From: Verrucomicrobiales bacterium
GTDB lineage: Bacteria; Verrucomicrobiota; Verrucomicrobiia; Limisphaerales; UBA11320
Direction: 5' to 3'
Length of the DNA stretch: 59,292 nucleotides
Assembly: GCA_016793885.1 (NCBI GenBank)
Contig: JAEUHE010000248.1
Span: 1 to 59,292, forward strand
The notes below the pieces were generated by a model. It did no database searches. It was given only the letters and a program-made list of their open reading frames with translations, and had not been told where the DNA came from. Shown piece by piece: positions 8,745 through 17,257 of this stretch (the first letter of the stretch is position 1; each line of letters starts with the position of its first letter). Made by a program: the position numbers and the translations under genes.

Positions 8745-10805
8745 TCACTCGTGCCGCAGGGCTTCGATCGGATCCAATTTGGCCGCGCTCGCCGCCGGGT
8801 ATAAACCAAAGATCACTCCAACCGCCCCCGAGATTCCAAAGGCCATGATCACTGACAATGGAGTGACGATCGTCCGAATGTCAGTCAGCTGAGACACCAC
8901 CAAAGGCGTCAATACTCCCAAGATCACTCCCACGATACCACCGCCGATCGATAGAACGATCGCTTCCGCCAGGAATTGCGTGGTGATATCACGCTGCTTC
9001 GCCCCTAACGCCCTCCGAACGCCGATCTCCCGGGTCCGTTCCGTCACCGTGGCGAGCATGATGTTCATGATGCCAATACCGCCGACCAAAAGCGAAATGG
9101 CGGCAATCGACCCTAGAACGATGTTGAAGAGACGCTTCGTCTGTTCGGCCTGGCGAAGCAGCTGCAACGGCACAATGAGTTCGTAGTCCTTCTTGGTGTG
9201 AAAATGCTTCAGCAGTCCTTCAATTTGAGGCACTGCCGTCTCTACATCGCTCGAACTGGCAAACTGCAGGGTGATTTGATGGAGCTGCACCCGCTCCTGC
9301 TCCTGGCTTCCAGCGGAACGGCGGAACAAGGTTTCTCCGAATCGATTGCGGGCGGCGGAAAGCGGGATATACACGTTGTTGTCCAACGCCTGCCCCGTGG
9401 TTTCCCCCGATTGCGGACGCTTTTCCTCCGTGCTCGTTTCGCGCACGAGGCCCACCACCTGATAGTAATGGGCTCCGATCTTGATCTCCTGATCAAGAGG
9501 ATCTTGATAGGGAAAGAGTCGCCGCGCCAATCCGGACGAAATCGCGCACACATTGTTTTGATGCAGGTCATCGGTCTCGCTGATGAACCGCCCCCGCAGG
9601 TTGTCCAATCCCGAGATCTCTTTGTAGATGGGATAGGTTCCAATTACCTGACCCGCAACCTCATTCCGGAAAAACCGCACATTCTCTCGGATGATCCGCA
9701 TGGGAAGCACATGCCGTATGCCCGGAATCGTCGACTTGATGCGGTTTGCGTCCTTATAAGTCAGGCCATACTCGATCACCGAACCTCGGCCCGACGCGGA
9801 ACTGCTGCCTTTGCTGTCCTCAGGAGGTTTGACCGCGCGGATGATAATATTGGCACTACCAAGCTTCTTGATCGCTTCCTGGGCTTCAAAGGAGGCCCCT
9901 TCACCAATTGCCAACATCGCGATGACCGAGCACACGCCGAAGATGATTCCCAACATGGTCAGTGCCGAGCGCAGCTTGTGCAGCAAAAGGCTCTTGGTGC
10001 CGACCTGAACCGTTCGCAACGGCCGTATCAGCCGCTGAAAGGCCGACTGTCCTTCGGCCGCCTGGTCGGCCGCCTCGGCGACTGGGGTGGAAAACTCCGC
10101 CGGCATCGGCCGGGGCTCATGAACATCAATGTGGTCAATGACCCCGTCGCGCATGTGGACCACCCGACGCGCGCGCGCCGCGGTCTTGGGATCGTGCGTG
10201 ACCAATACAATCGTCTTACCGGAGTGGTTGAGACGATCCATCAGGTCCAGAATCTCGTTGCCGGTCTTGGAGTCGAGGTTGCCAGTCGGCTCGTCGGCCA
10301 AGATCATGAGGGGATCGTTGACCAGCGAGCGAGCCACCGCCACACGCTGCTGTTGTCCGCCGGAAAGCTGATTCGGCCGATGATCTAACCGTTGAGCCAA
10401 TCCCACCAGATTCGCAAACGTCTCGCATCGCTGGTTGTTCCGCGGGGTATCCAACCCCTGGTAGAACAAGGGCATCTGGATGTTCTCGATGACCGAGAGT
10501 TGATGAATCAGATTGTAGGACTGGAAGATGAAACCGATTTTCCTGCCTCGAACCTCAGAGAGTTCGTCGTCATCCATCTGTGAGACATCCTCCCCTCCCA
10601 GAAAATACCCGCCTGAAGTGGGGCGATCGAGGCATCCCAGCAGATTCAGCAGCGTGGATTTGCCGGAACCCGAGGGGCCCATGATGGCCACATAGTCGCC
10701 CGGCATGACGTCCAGGTTAACACCCCGAAGCGCACGAACCTCGACCTCCCCCATGTGGTAGGTCTTCTCAACTGCGGCAATACGGATAATCGGGTCCTGC
10801 TTCAT
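8745..10805 (-). CDS. macB: MacB-like ABC transporter, ATPase fused to permease (686 aa)
   Basis: This inner-membrane protein powers a MacAB-TolC-type tripartite pump. The N-terminal ATPase has Walker A GPSGSGKST (43-51), Q-loop FIFQSYNL (about 93-100), signature LSGGQQ (147-152), Walker B LMILADEP (166-173) and the H-loop His of LVTHD (204). A Pro/Ala-rich linker (about 228-252) leads to the permease: a first membrane helix near 280-300 (ALTMLGIIFGVCSVIAMLAI), a large periplasmic MacB domain with VIGTYPIYKEI-type strands, then three C-terminal helices including LLVGGIGIMNIMLATV and the EIGVRRALGAK coupling motif. It is the last gene of the minus-strand efflux operon, eight bases after adaptor 2. 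The substrate cannot be predicted; exported peptides, lipids or macrolides are all possible. Confidence 0.93.
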   Translation of the reverse strand: MKQDPIIRIAAVEKTYHMGEVEVRALRGVNLDVMPGDYVAIMGPSGSGKSTLLNLLGCLDRPTSGGYFLGGEDVSQMDDDELSEVRGRKIGFIFQSYNLIHQLSVIENIQMPLFYQGLDTPRNNQRCETFANLVGLAQRLDHRPNQLSGGQQQRVAVARSLVNDPLMILADEPTGNLDSKTGNEILDLMDRLNHSGKTIVLVTHDPKTAARARRVVHMRDGVIDHIDVHEPRPMPAEFSTPVAEAADQAAEGQSAFQRLIRPLRTVQVGTKSLLLHKLRSALTMLGIIFGVCSVIAMLAIGEGASFEAQEAIKKLGSANIIIRAVKPPEDSKGSSSASGRGSVIEYGLTYKDANRIKSTIPGIRHVLPMRIIRENVRFFRNEVAGQVIGTYPIYKEISGLDNLRGRFISETDDLHQNNVCAISSGLARRLFPYQDPLDQEIKIGAHYYQVVGLVRETSTEEKRPQSGETTGQALDNNVYIPLSAARNRFGETLFRRSAGSQEQERVQLHQITLQFASSSDVETAVPQIEGLLKHFHTKKDYELIVPLQLLRQAEQTKRLFNIVLGSIAAISLLVGGIGIMNIMLATVTERTREIGVRRALGAKQRDITTQFLAEAIVLSIGGGIVGVILGVLTPLVVSQLTDIRTIVTPLSVIMAFGISGAVGVIFGLYPAASAAKLDPIEALRHE

Positions 10806-10813
10806 TCAAATGG

Positions 10814-13186
10814 CTAAGGCTTCGGGTCCGGAGACGGACTGGGAGCCGGATTCTCTGGGTCTTCAGGCTGGGGATTCTGACCGCGAGGACGTCGACCACG
10901 TCGGTTCGAACGCTCGCGAGGAGCTTCCTGTGAGTCTACCGCAGCACCGTCTTGCGTCGGGCGGACAGCCTCCTCCCTCGATGACTCGGACCGGGCTGGG
11001 GCCTCTGCCGCCCGCGGCGCCCGGTTATCTCGCTGACGCTCACCAATGGCAGGTGCGCCTGGGACGACCGACCGGTCTTTCGGATCAGCCGAAGCCGGGG
11101 AGCTATTGGTGCCCGCAGGACCCGATTCGGCCTCGATCTCCATCGATTCGTTCCGCGGCGGAGCGAGCAGGACCAAGTCGCCTTCCCGGAGCCCAGAGGT
11201 GATTTCGAGCAGGCGATCATTAAAAAGACCGGTCGTCACCGATACCGGGACAACCGCATTCCCACGTTTCACATAGCACACCGATCCGCCTGGCTGCGCC
11301 ACCACCGAGTGAATGGGCACACTGAGGGCGCGGGCGATATTGGTAACGATGATCTCAGCGCGCGCCGATACGCCGGGCTTAAGCCCTTCGAGTTCGTCCT
11401 CAATGAGAACCTCGGTCCCGTAGAGTTTTGCATTCGGGTTGAGCCAGCTAGACTGTGCGTCGGGCAGCAACGCCACGCGTCGAACGCTGCCGCGGAACCT
11501 GCGATCGGGCCGGTTCTCAATCCGGACTACCGCGGGCGCACCTTGTTGAACCTGCCGCACTCGCGACTCCGGAATCTTGATCTCCACAAGCATCCGAGAG
11601 ACATCTGGAAGTCGGATCAGTTCCTGTCGCTGCCGCACCATGGCCCCTTCCGCGATCACGGATGGACTGGCCGACCAATCGATGAAGGATGAGTTTCCGC
11701 CTGAACTGGACGAACTAGACCGAAAACTACCCGAGCCAGTCCCGAACGCGTAACCCTGAGCACCCGCGCTAGAGGATGCGCTGGAAGCCAGGCTGCTGGA
11801 GTCCGCCGTTTGGGCGGTCGAAGCGTTGGCGGCCGGTGTCGAGCTTTGTCGGAGCGAAGAGAAGGAGCTGAAGGATGGGCTTCCCGAACGCTGTCCGCCT
11901 CCCGAGGAGGACGAGAAATCGCTGCTGCCGGAGCCCCGTCCGCCGCCTCCTGCGGAACCTCCCGTCCCGACTGAGGCGGACGAGGACGCTGTACTTCCGC
12001 CACCGAGAGTGCTCTGTCCCGCGAGCACGGAAGAGGAAGAGCCGCCCGCCACGGACGGAGTCCCACTGCGCGCACCGCCGCCAGTGCCACCCCCTCCGGA
12101 GTTGCCGCCCCTCGACCGGCCTCGACGCTCTCCCCCGCCTCCTCCCGGACCGCGAAGAATCCCAGAGCCGTCTCGAAATCCAGCCGCCCCCATCTCGCGA
12201 CCGCGCGATCTTCCCTCATCTCCTCCGCCCAGATTGGACAGTTGCCAGGGGTTAACCTCGGCGTAGACAACGAGACCGGGCTGGGGAGCGAAGATTTTGG
12301 CGTTTTGAAGCCGCCCCTTCTGCTGCTGAAGCGTCTCTTCCAAGAGATCCAAGGACCGCTGACTCGTCTTCAGATCGGCCTGCGCCCGCGCCAGTTCATT
12401 GCTCGTCCGCTGCTTGAGGCGCGCCAATTCCAGCTGCTCCTTGCCCAGAGTAGACTCCATCTGCCGAAGCATGTTGGGCTGGTCAAATTTCTTGATCAGC
12501 CGCAGGTCCTCCTCGTACTGAGCCAAGGCAAGCTGCTCGCGCTTAAGAGTAAGACTATCCGCCTCCACTTCGGATTTGGTGGCGTTCCCCAGTTTGAAGA
12601 GCACCTCGGTCCGAGCCGAACGTTCTTGCGCTATGCGCACTTGCTCACGCAAAACCTTCATCCTCGACTCCGCAGTACGGATCTGCAAGGGAGCATCGCC
12701 GTGACGGTATTTTTCAAGGTCTGCCTGAGAAAGTTCCACGCGAAGCTCCGCGTCCTTGATCTGGCTCTCGGCCAGGCTCTCCTGAATTTTCAGATTCTGA
12801 CCAGCCTGCTCCAACATGAAAACTGCATCCTGATACTCGATCTCCTGCTGGTTCAATCGGTCTCGCAGCGCCGAGCTGTCCAACTCCACCAACAAATCGC
12901 CTTTCTCCACGTAGGAACCCTCCGGAGCTAGGCTCAGAATGCGAGCCATGCCCTCCAGGTTGCTGCGAATCACCGTCTCGTTGACGGCGCGCAGCGTCCC
13001 ATCCTCCACCACTGAGACCAGCATTGGCCCCGGCTTCACCTCGTAGAAGGCGTTCGCGGGGTAGACCGCCTCGGTCGCATGATCCCAGCGCTGCCAAAGC
13101 ACCACCCCGCCAACGCACACTACCGCCATCAGGAGGAACCAGAACCTTCCTCCGCCACGGCGACGACGTTGACGAGGCTGGTTCAT
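10814..13186 (-). CDS. HlyD/MacA-family periplasmic adaptor with a long Gly/Ser-rich insert (790 aa)
   Basis: Adaptor 2 of the efflux operon. A membrane anchor (about 14-31) is followed by a first lipoyl half (about 55-105), a long coiled-coil hairpin (about 105-298), and the second lipoyl half, interrupted after APQPGLVVYA (300-309). Residues about 311-508 are almost entirely Gly, Ser, Ala and Arg, with no hydrophobic core. The fold then resumes at VIAEGAMVRQRQELIRLPDV and continues into the beta-barrel and membrane-proximal domains. The C-terminal 110 residues are charged and Pro/Arg-rich. Its neighbour at 13183 is a paralogue without the insert. The start overlaps that gene's stop by four bases. 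The insert is probably disordered; its role is unknown. Confidence 0.88.
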   Translation of the reverse strand: MNQPRQRRRRGGGRFWFLLMAVVCVGGVVLWQRWDHATEAVYPANAFYEVKPGPMLVSVVEDGTLRAVNETVIRSNLEGMARILSLAPEGSYVEKGDLLVELDSSALRDRLNQQEIEYQDAVFMLEQAGQNLKIQESLAESQIKDAELRVELSQADLEKYRHGDAPLQIRTAESRMKVLREQVRIAQERSARTEVLFKLGNATKSEVEADSLTLKREQLALAQYEEDLRLIKKFDQPNMLRQMESTLGKEQLELARLKQRTSNELARAQADLKTSQRSLDLLEETLQQQKGRLQNAKIFAPQPGLVVYAEVNPWQLSNLGGGDEGRSRGREMGAAGFRDGSGILRGPGGGGGERRGRSRGGNSGGGGTGGGARSGTPSVAGGSSSSVLAGQSTLGGGSTASSSASVGTGGSAGGGGRGSGSSDFSSSSGGGQRSGSPSFSSFSSLRQSSTPAANASTAQTADSSSLASSASSSAGAQGYAFGTGSGSFRSSSSSSGGNSSFIDWSASPSVIAEGAMVRQRQELIRLPDVSRMLVEIKIPESRVRQVQQGAPAVVRIENRPDRRFRGSVRRVALLPDAQSSWLNPNAKLYGTEVLIEDELEGLKPGVSARAEIIVTNIARALSVPIHSVVAQPGGSVCYVKRGNAVVPVSVTTGLFNDRLLEITSGLREGDLVLLAPPRNESMEIEAESGPAGTNSSPASADPKDRSVVPGAPAIGERQRDNRAPRAAEAPARSESSREEAVRPTQDGAAVDSQEAPRERSNRRGRRPRGQNPQPEDPENPAPSPSPDPKP

Positions 13187-14763
13187 TGAGTGCGGCTGCC
13201 CGACTTGGGATTCTCAGCGACAGCGCGAGGCTCTCGAGGCTCGAGATCCGTGGCAGTGATGATCGATCCGTTCATCTCGGCATCATCGGTCGCGACCGGC
13301 GGGGAGAGCAGCACTCGGTCGCCTTCCTTGAGCCCAGCCCGAATCTCGATGAACTGGTCGTTGAAGAACCCCACCTGAACCGGAGTGGGAACGCTACCCG
13401 AGCCCGACTGGATGTAGCAAACCTGCTTACCTTTGACCGTGGTCACGGATTGCAAAGGAACGCTCAGGGCATTCACCAGGTTGGTCACGATAATCTCGGC
13501 CCGCGCAGAGGCGCCAGGCTTGAGATCGGGCAGATCGTCCTGGATCAACACCTCGGTCGAGTAGACCTTGAGATTGGGATTGAACCAACGATCCTGAGAG
13601 TTGGGCAACACCGCCACTTTGGTCACGCTCGCCTTGAATCGGCGATCCGGCAGGGAGTCAACCGTTACAAACGCCGTCAGCCCGGGATGAATTTGCAACA
13701 CGTGCGACTCGTGAACTCGAATCTCGACGATCATCTGGGAAACGTCCGGAAGTTTAATGATCTCCTGGCGCTGACGGATCTGAGCGCCTTCCTCGATGAG
13801 GGTCTGCCCCCCCCGGTCCATGGAGCTGCTCGAGGCATAGACCACCAGGCCGTCCTGTGGCGCTTTGATTTTGGAGTTCTCCAACTGCTGCCTCAGCTCC
13901 TTAAGCTTTTCCATGGTCAGCTCCAGAGCCCGCTGGCTGGTTCGCAGATTGGCCTCTGCTTGCGCGATCTGATTCGACGTTCGATGCCGGAGTCGTTGGA
14001 GCTCCATTTTCGCCTGTTCCCAGGCGGACTCCAGCCGACGCTGGCTCTTCGGCATGTCATACTTTCGAAAAAGCCTCAGCTCCTCCTCCGCCTGATCCAG
14101 GGAGATGCGGGATGTCATCAGACTCAGCGCATCCGCCTCCGCTTCCGACTTCGACGCGTAACCTTTCTTGAAGAGCTGCTGCGTCCAGTCCAGCTTGTCC
14201 TGGGCGCGCTGGAGTTGCTCCTTGCGAATGATGATGTTGTTGGTCTGGGTGTTGATCTGCTGGGGAGCATCGCCCTCGATGTATTTGTCCAGGTCGGACT
14301 TGGCAAACTCCACCCGCAGCTCCGCCTCCTTGATCTGGCTCTCGCCCAGACTCTGCTGAATGCTCAGGTTTTCCTTCGCCTGAACGAAGCTGAACTCGTT
14401 GTTCTGATAAATCACCTCCTGCTGATTGAGCCGATCTTTGAGATCGGAGGAGTCCAACTCCACCAGCAGGTCTCCCTTCTTGGCTTCCGTGCCTTCGGGA
14501 ACAATATGAATAATCCGGGAGATTCCCTCGAACTCACTGCGGATGATCGATTCCTTGACCGCCTTGAGCGCGCCACCCTCAACCACGCTGATCAGCAGAT
14601 CTCCGCGGCGCACCTGATGCCACTCGTTCTGCTGAGCAGGCGGCGCACTCCAGGGCCGCACAATCAACAAGATGACGACCACCACGGCGATGGCGGCTCC
14701 CGCAATGCGGGTCACCCTACGGGAAGAGCCCGTGGCAGCGGGCGGATGGGCAGAATTATCCAT
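13183..14763 (-). CDS. MacA/HlyD-family periplasmic adaptor subunit (526 aa)
   Basis: Adaptor 1 of the efflux operon, linking the inner-membrane ABC protein to the TolC-like channel. It has an N-terminal membrane anchor (IAGAAIAVVVVILLIV), a lipoyl half with GTEAKKGDLLVELDSSDLKD, an extended coiled-coil hairpin of about 170 residues, the second lipoyl half (KIKAPQDGLVVYA and GAQIRQRQEIIKLPDV), a beta-barrel domain and a membrane-proximal domain ending with LKEGDRVLLSPP. It aligns along its whole length with the 790-residue neighbour except for that protein's low-complexity insert and tail, so the pair arose by gene duplication. Coupled starts (ATGA overlap at 13183-13186) imply equal production, perhaps a mixed adaptor ring. 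Confidence 0.92.
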   Translation of the reverse strand: MDNSAHPPAATGSSRRVTRIAGAAIAVVVVILLIVRPWSAPPAQQNEWHQVRRGDLLISVVEGGALKAVKESIIRSEFEGISRIIHIVPEGTEAKKGDLLVELDSSDLKDRLNQQEVIYQNNEFSFVQAKENLSIQQSLGESQIKEAELRVEFAKSDLDKYIEGDAPQQINTQTNNIIIRKEQLQRAQDKLDWTQQLFKKGYASKSEAEADALSLMTSRISLDQAEEELRLFRKYDMPKSQRRLESAWEQAKMELQRLRHRTSNQIAQAEANLRTSQRALELTMEKLKELRQQLENSKIKAPQDGLVVYASSSSMDRGGQTLIEEGAQIRQRQEIIKLPDVSQMIVEIRVHESHVLQIHPGLTAFVTVDSLPDRRFKASVTKVAVLPNSQDRWFNPNLKVYSTEVLIQDDLPDLKPGASARAEIIVTNLVNALSVPLQSVTTVKGKQVCYIQSGSGSVPTPVQVGFFNDQFIEIRAGLKEGDRVLLSPPVATDDAEMNGSIITATDLEPREPRAVAENPKSGSRTQ

Positions 14764-14802
14764 GATGCAAAAGTTCGGTTGAGCGAGTGGAGATCGATAG
14801 CG

Positions 14803-16536
14803 TCATTTCTCGAAAAGCTGTTCGGGGGTGATCAACGTGTCGGCAGCTGTTGGCAACTTGGGAACAACGCTGCCATCCTGCGGTTTGGGCAAGTCTCCCG
14901 CCTGCAACCAGAACTTGGGCAGATCAGATTTCAACACGCCAATGTCCAGCAGGAGCCGCAACCGAGTCAGATGGTAGTCGACCAAGGCCGCGGTCGCCGC
15001 GTTGTAAGCCTGAACTCGAGCAGTCTGGGCATCCACGACATCCCGGACCTGCACTCGCCCCGCCTGAAGGGAAAGCTCACTGCTCTCCACCCGCCGATCC
15101 GCCAAGGCCTTGGCATTGCTTTGAATCTCAAAGCTCTGCCGCGCCTGATCCAAAGTCCGCAGATCCGCCCGCACATCACCTTTCAGCTCGTCGAGGAATA
15201 AAGCAAAGGTTCGCAACTGGCGCTCGAAATTCAGGATCGAAGATCGGTAGGCATTGCGCTCGAGCTTCCGGTTCAAGGGTAGATTCAGCTGCAGCCCTCC
15301 CGAGGCGCGATAATCGTTAAGATTGAACTTCGCATAGTCCGTTGGACGTTCCGATCCCAGGGAGACATCGCCAAAGAGCGTCAATTCGGTCTTGAGCCCG
15401 CTGGCCGCCACCGGGATCTTGCGTTTGCTGTCTTCGAAACGGTCGATCTCATTGAGCAGGTCCAACCGACGATCGAGCGCCAGCTGATAGGCCTCGGATT
15501 CCAGTAACGGCACGGGAAGCAACCCAACGGCTTCCAAGTCCTTCAAGGCGGTCTCATCGAGCTTGATGTCGTGGCCTAACGGAAGCCCCAGCGTCAGCTT
15601 GAAAGCATCCAGGCTGCTGCGATATCGCTCGATGGCGAGAATGTAGCTATTGCGCGCGGCGAGTTCTTCCTGGGTTGCCTGATCGGCTTGAAAGGGTGCC
15701 AGCCGGTCAAAGGCCAGGGCCACCGTGCGCTGGCGAAGGCTAATGCGGCTCTGGTAATTGGCGTACTGGTTGCGAACTGTGTCCTGCTGCTGCAGCAGCC
15801 GGAAATAGGTCGAGACGATATCAAAGCTAAAGGTGTGCTGGTAATAGCTGAAGCTGCGGATCTCGTAGATGACATCGCGCTCGGCTTGAGTCAGGTTTTC
15901 GGCCGCGATCTTCGCCCCCGCCCCCCGCAGCAGAGGCTGGGCAAGACTCAGAGAAATCGTGGAAAATGCCGACTTCCTTGGATCGCCGGTGTAAAAGCGC
16001 AAGAGATCGTTGGCTACATCCAATCCGATCCGCCCACCGGTCTTCAAAGCCGCATCCATCCCGGCCCGGGTGCCCACCGAGCCAGATCGCTCCCCGTTGG
16101 AAGATCGCTCCCCGGCCACTGTGGTCCCTCCAAAGAAATGAGGGGCAAAGGAAAACCGTTCACGGGTGAGGCTCAGGGCGGAAATGTAGAGCGTCTCCTT
16201 CCGCAGCTGATACTGCCGGCTGTTCCGAAACGCAGCATCGAGTGCTTCAGGCAAGGTCAAGACCCTTGAGACCTGTTCCAGGCGATCCTCAATAATCTCC
16301 CCCGGCTTGATGGCGTCGGCCTTCCGGTTCGAATAGCGTGTATCAATGCTAAACTCATTGGTCTTGCCCAGCGCAGACTGCTGCTTTTGCTGGATAATGC
16401 CATAGGCCTCCCGGTCCGCAGCCGCCTGATATCGCTTGGCGCTGCAACCCGCCAAAAACAAAACGATCAGACAAAAAGCCAGGGGTCCCAAGATCGCATG
16501 GTCGCGAACCCGTCTCAACAATAGCAAATCGATCAT
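14803..16536 (-). CDS. TolC-family outer-membrane efflux lipoprotein (577 aa)
   Basis: First gene of the minus-strand operon and the probable outer-membrane exit duct. A hydrophobic signal ends in the lipobox LAGC, so lipidation at C31 is expected, as in OprM/CusC-type channels. The remainder is long alpha-helical hairpins with heptad patterns in two similar halves (for example LTQAERDVIYEIRSFSYYQ and the TLDQARQSFEIQSNAKALAD region), the hallmark of the TolC fold, with short beta segments such as TELTLFGDVSLG and ASGGLQLNLPLNR. The length is typical, with a modest N-terminal extension (about 31-90). It is separated from adaptor 1 by 39 bases, so the four genes likely share one transcript. 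Confidence 0.9.
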   Translation of the reverse strand: MIDLLLLRRVRDHAILGPLAFCLIVLFLAGCSAKRYQAAADREAYGIIQQKQQSALGKTNEFSIDTRYSNRKADAIKPGEIIEDRLEQVSRVLTLPEALDAAFRNSRQYQLRKETLYISALSLTRERFSFAPHFFGGTTVAGERSSNGERSGSVGTRAGMDAALKTGGRIGLDVANDLLRFYTGDPRKSAFSTISLSLAQPLLRGAGAKIAAENLTQAERDVIYEIRSFSYYQHTFSFDIVSTYFRLLQQQDTVRNQYANYQSRISLRQRTVALAFDRLAPFQADQATQEELAARNSYILAIERYRSSLDAFKLTLGLPLGHDIKLDETALKDLEAVGLLPVPLLESEAYQLALDRRLDLLNEIDRFEDSKRKIPVAASGLKTELTLFGDVSLGSERPTDYAKFNLNDYRASGGLQLNLPLNRKLERNAYRSSILNFERQLRTFALFLDELKGDVRADLRTLDQARQSFEIQSNAKALADRRVESSELSLQAGRVQVRDVVDAQTARVQAYNAATAALVDYHLTRLRLLLDIGVLKSDLPKFWLQAGDLPKPQDGSVVPKLPTAADTLITPEQLFEK

Positions 16537-16776
16537 GAATCTCTAACAAGACTGGGCTCAATACGGCCCATTGAACTTTCAGGTGGGGACAGCACCGTCC
16601 AGTGACGACAACGAAGTCGCAAATATTCATGATGGAAATCCTAGGGAAGCTCAAGCCTTTCCGCTCGGGAGTCGGGGAAGAAATCTGGCCGGGTTGAGAT
16701 CGGCAGGTATGGCCGGCACCTTCCGGCGGCTTCAGGAGAGTCTGTGGAGGCGCCGCCACGAACCACTTGGGGGATG

Positions 16777-16832
16777 GCCTGCGAAGAGCTCCCTCACCCG
16801 CATCCTCGCTGAGGAGCGGGTGGGGCCGCAGG
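16777..16832. other. Long GC-rich hairpin downstream of the CsbD-like gene
   Basis: Outer arms GCCTGCG and CGCAGGC enclose CCCTCACCCGC and GCGGGTGGGG, with CCTC-GCT-GAGG at the tip. It directly follows the stop of the minus-strand CsbD-like gene. There is no T-run on either side, so it is either a Rho-assisted or mRNA-stabilising 3' end or a repeat element. The rest of 16537-16776 shows nothing recognisable. Confidence 0.6.
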
Positions 16833-17039
16833 CTAATTGCAGCAGGACGTGCCTGTGCATTCCTTGAGGGCTTTCTCCACAGCTTCCTTGGTTTCGCCGG
16901 TACGCTTTTGGATACGCCCCAGCAACTCGTCGCGTTTGCCTTCCACGAATTCAAGATCCGAGTCGGTCAGCGTCGCCCACTTCTGCTTCAACTTGCCCTT
17001 GGCAATGTTCCAGTCGCCTTTGATTTCAAGTGTGTTCAT
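16833..17039 (-). CDS. CsbD-family small stress-response protein (68 aa)
   Basis: A 68-residue acidic/basic helical protein beginning MNTLEIKGDWNIAKGKLKQK. That matches the CsbD family pattern in which a short strand is followed by the conserved GxWNxxKGKxKxKW core, here ending in W21. The helical second half (EFVEGKRDELLGRIQKRTG) also fits. CsbD proteins are abundant cytoplasmic stress proteins of unknown molecular function. Unusual is the Cys-rich tail CTGTSCCN with three cysteines, which typical members lack; it might bind metal or form disulfides. The longer frame to 17108 adds non-family residues, so 17039 is preferred. Monocistronic. Confidence 0.85.
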   Translation of the reverse strand: MNTLEIKGDWNIAKGKLKQKWATLTDSDLEFVEGKRDELLGRIQKRTGETKEAVEKALKECTGTSCCN

Positions 17040-17257
17040 CGAGGTATCTTTGATTCGAGTTCTAGTGTTTGTGCCGATGCGGTGAGTCGAAAACTCTTCC
17101 CACCCCACATCAACTTGACTGCACCCTACGCCGCGGAGGCGATTTGGCTATCAGGTGAAACCCGGCCCTGCCTTTAAGGGACAGCCTGAACGCGTCGCCA
17201 TGGGTTCATGGCTGCCCGATTGACGGCCACCTGCCGCTCTGCTTAGCTCACGGTCAC

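Noticed and set aside
13024..15201. Long plus-strand open frame (725 codons)
   Set aside because: It is the opposite-strand shadow of the two adaptor genes and the TolC gene; it has no fold-like pattern and is a GC-bias effect.
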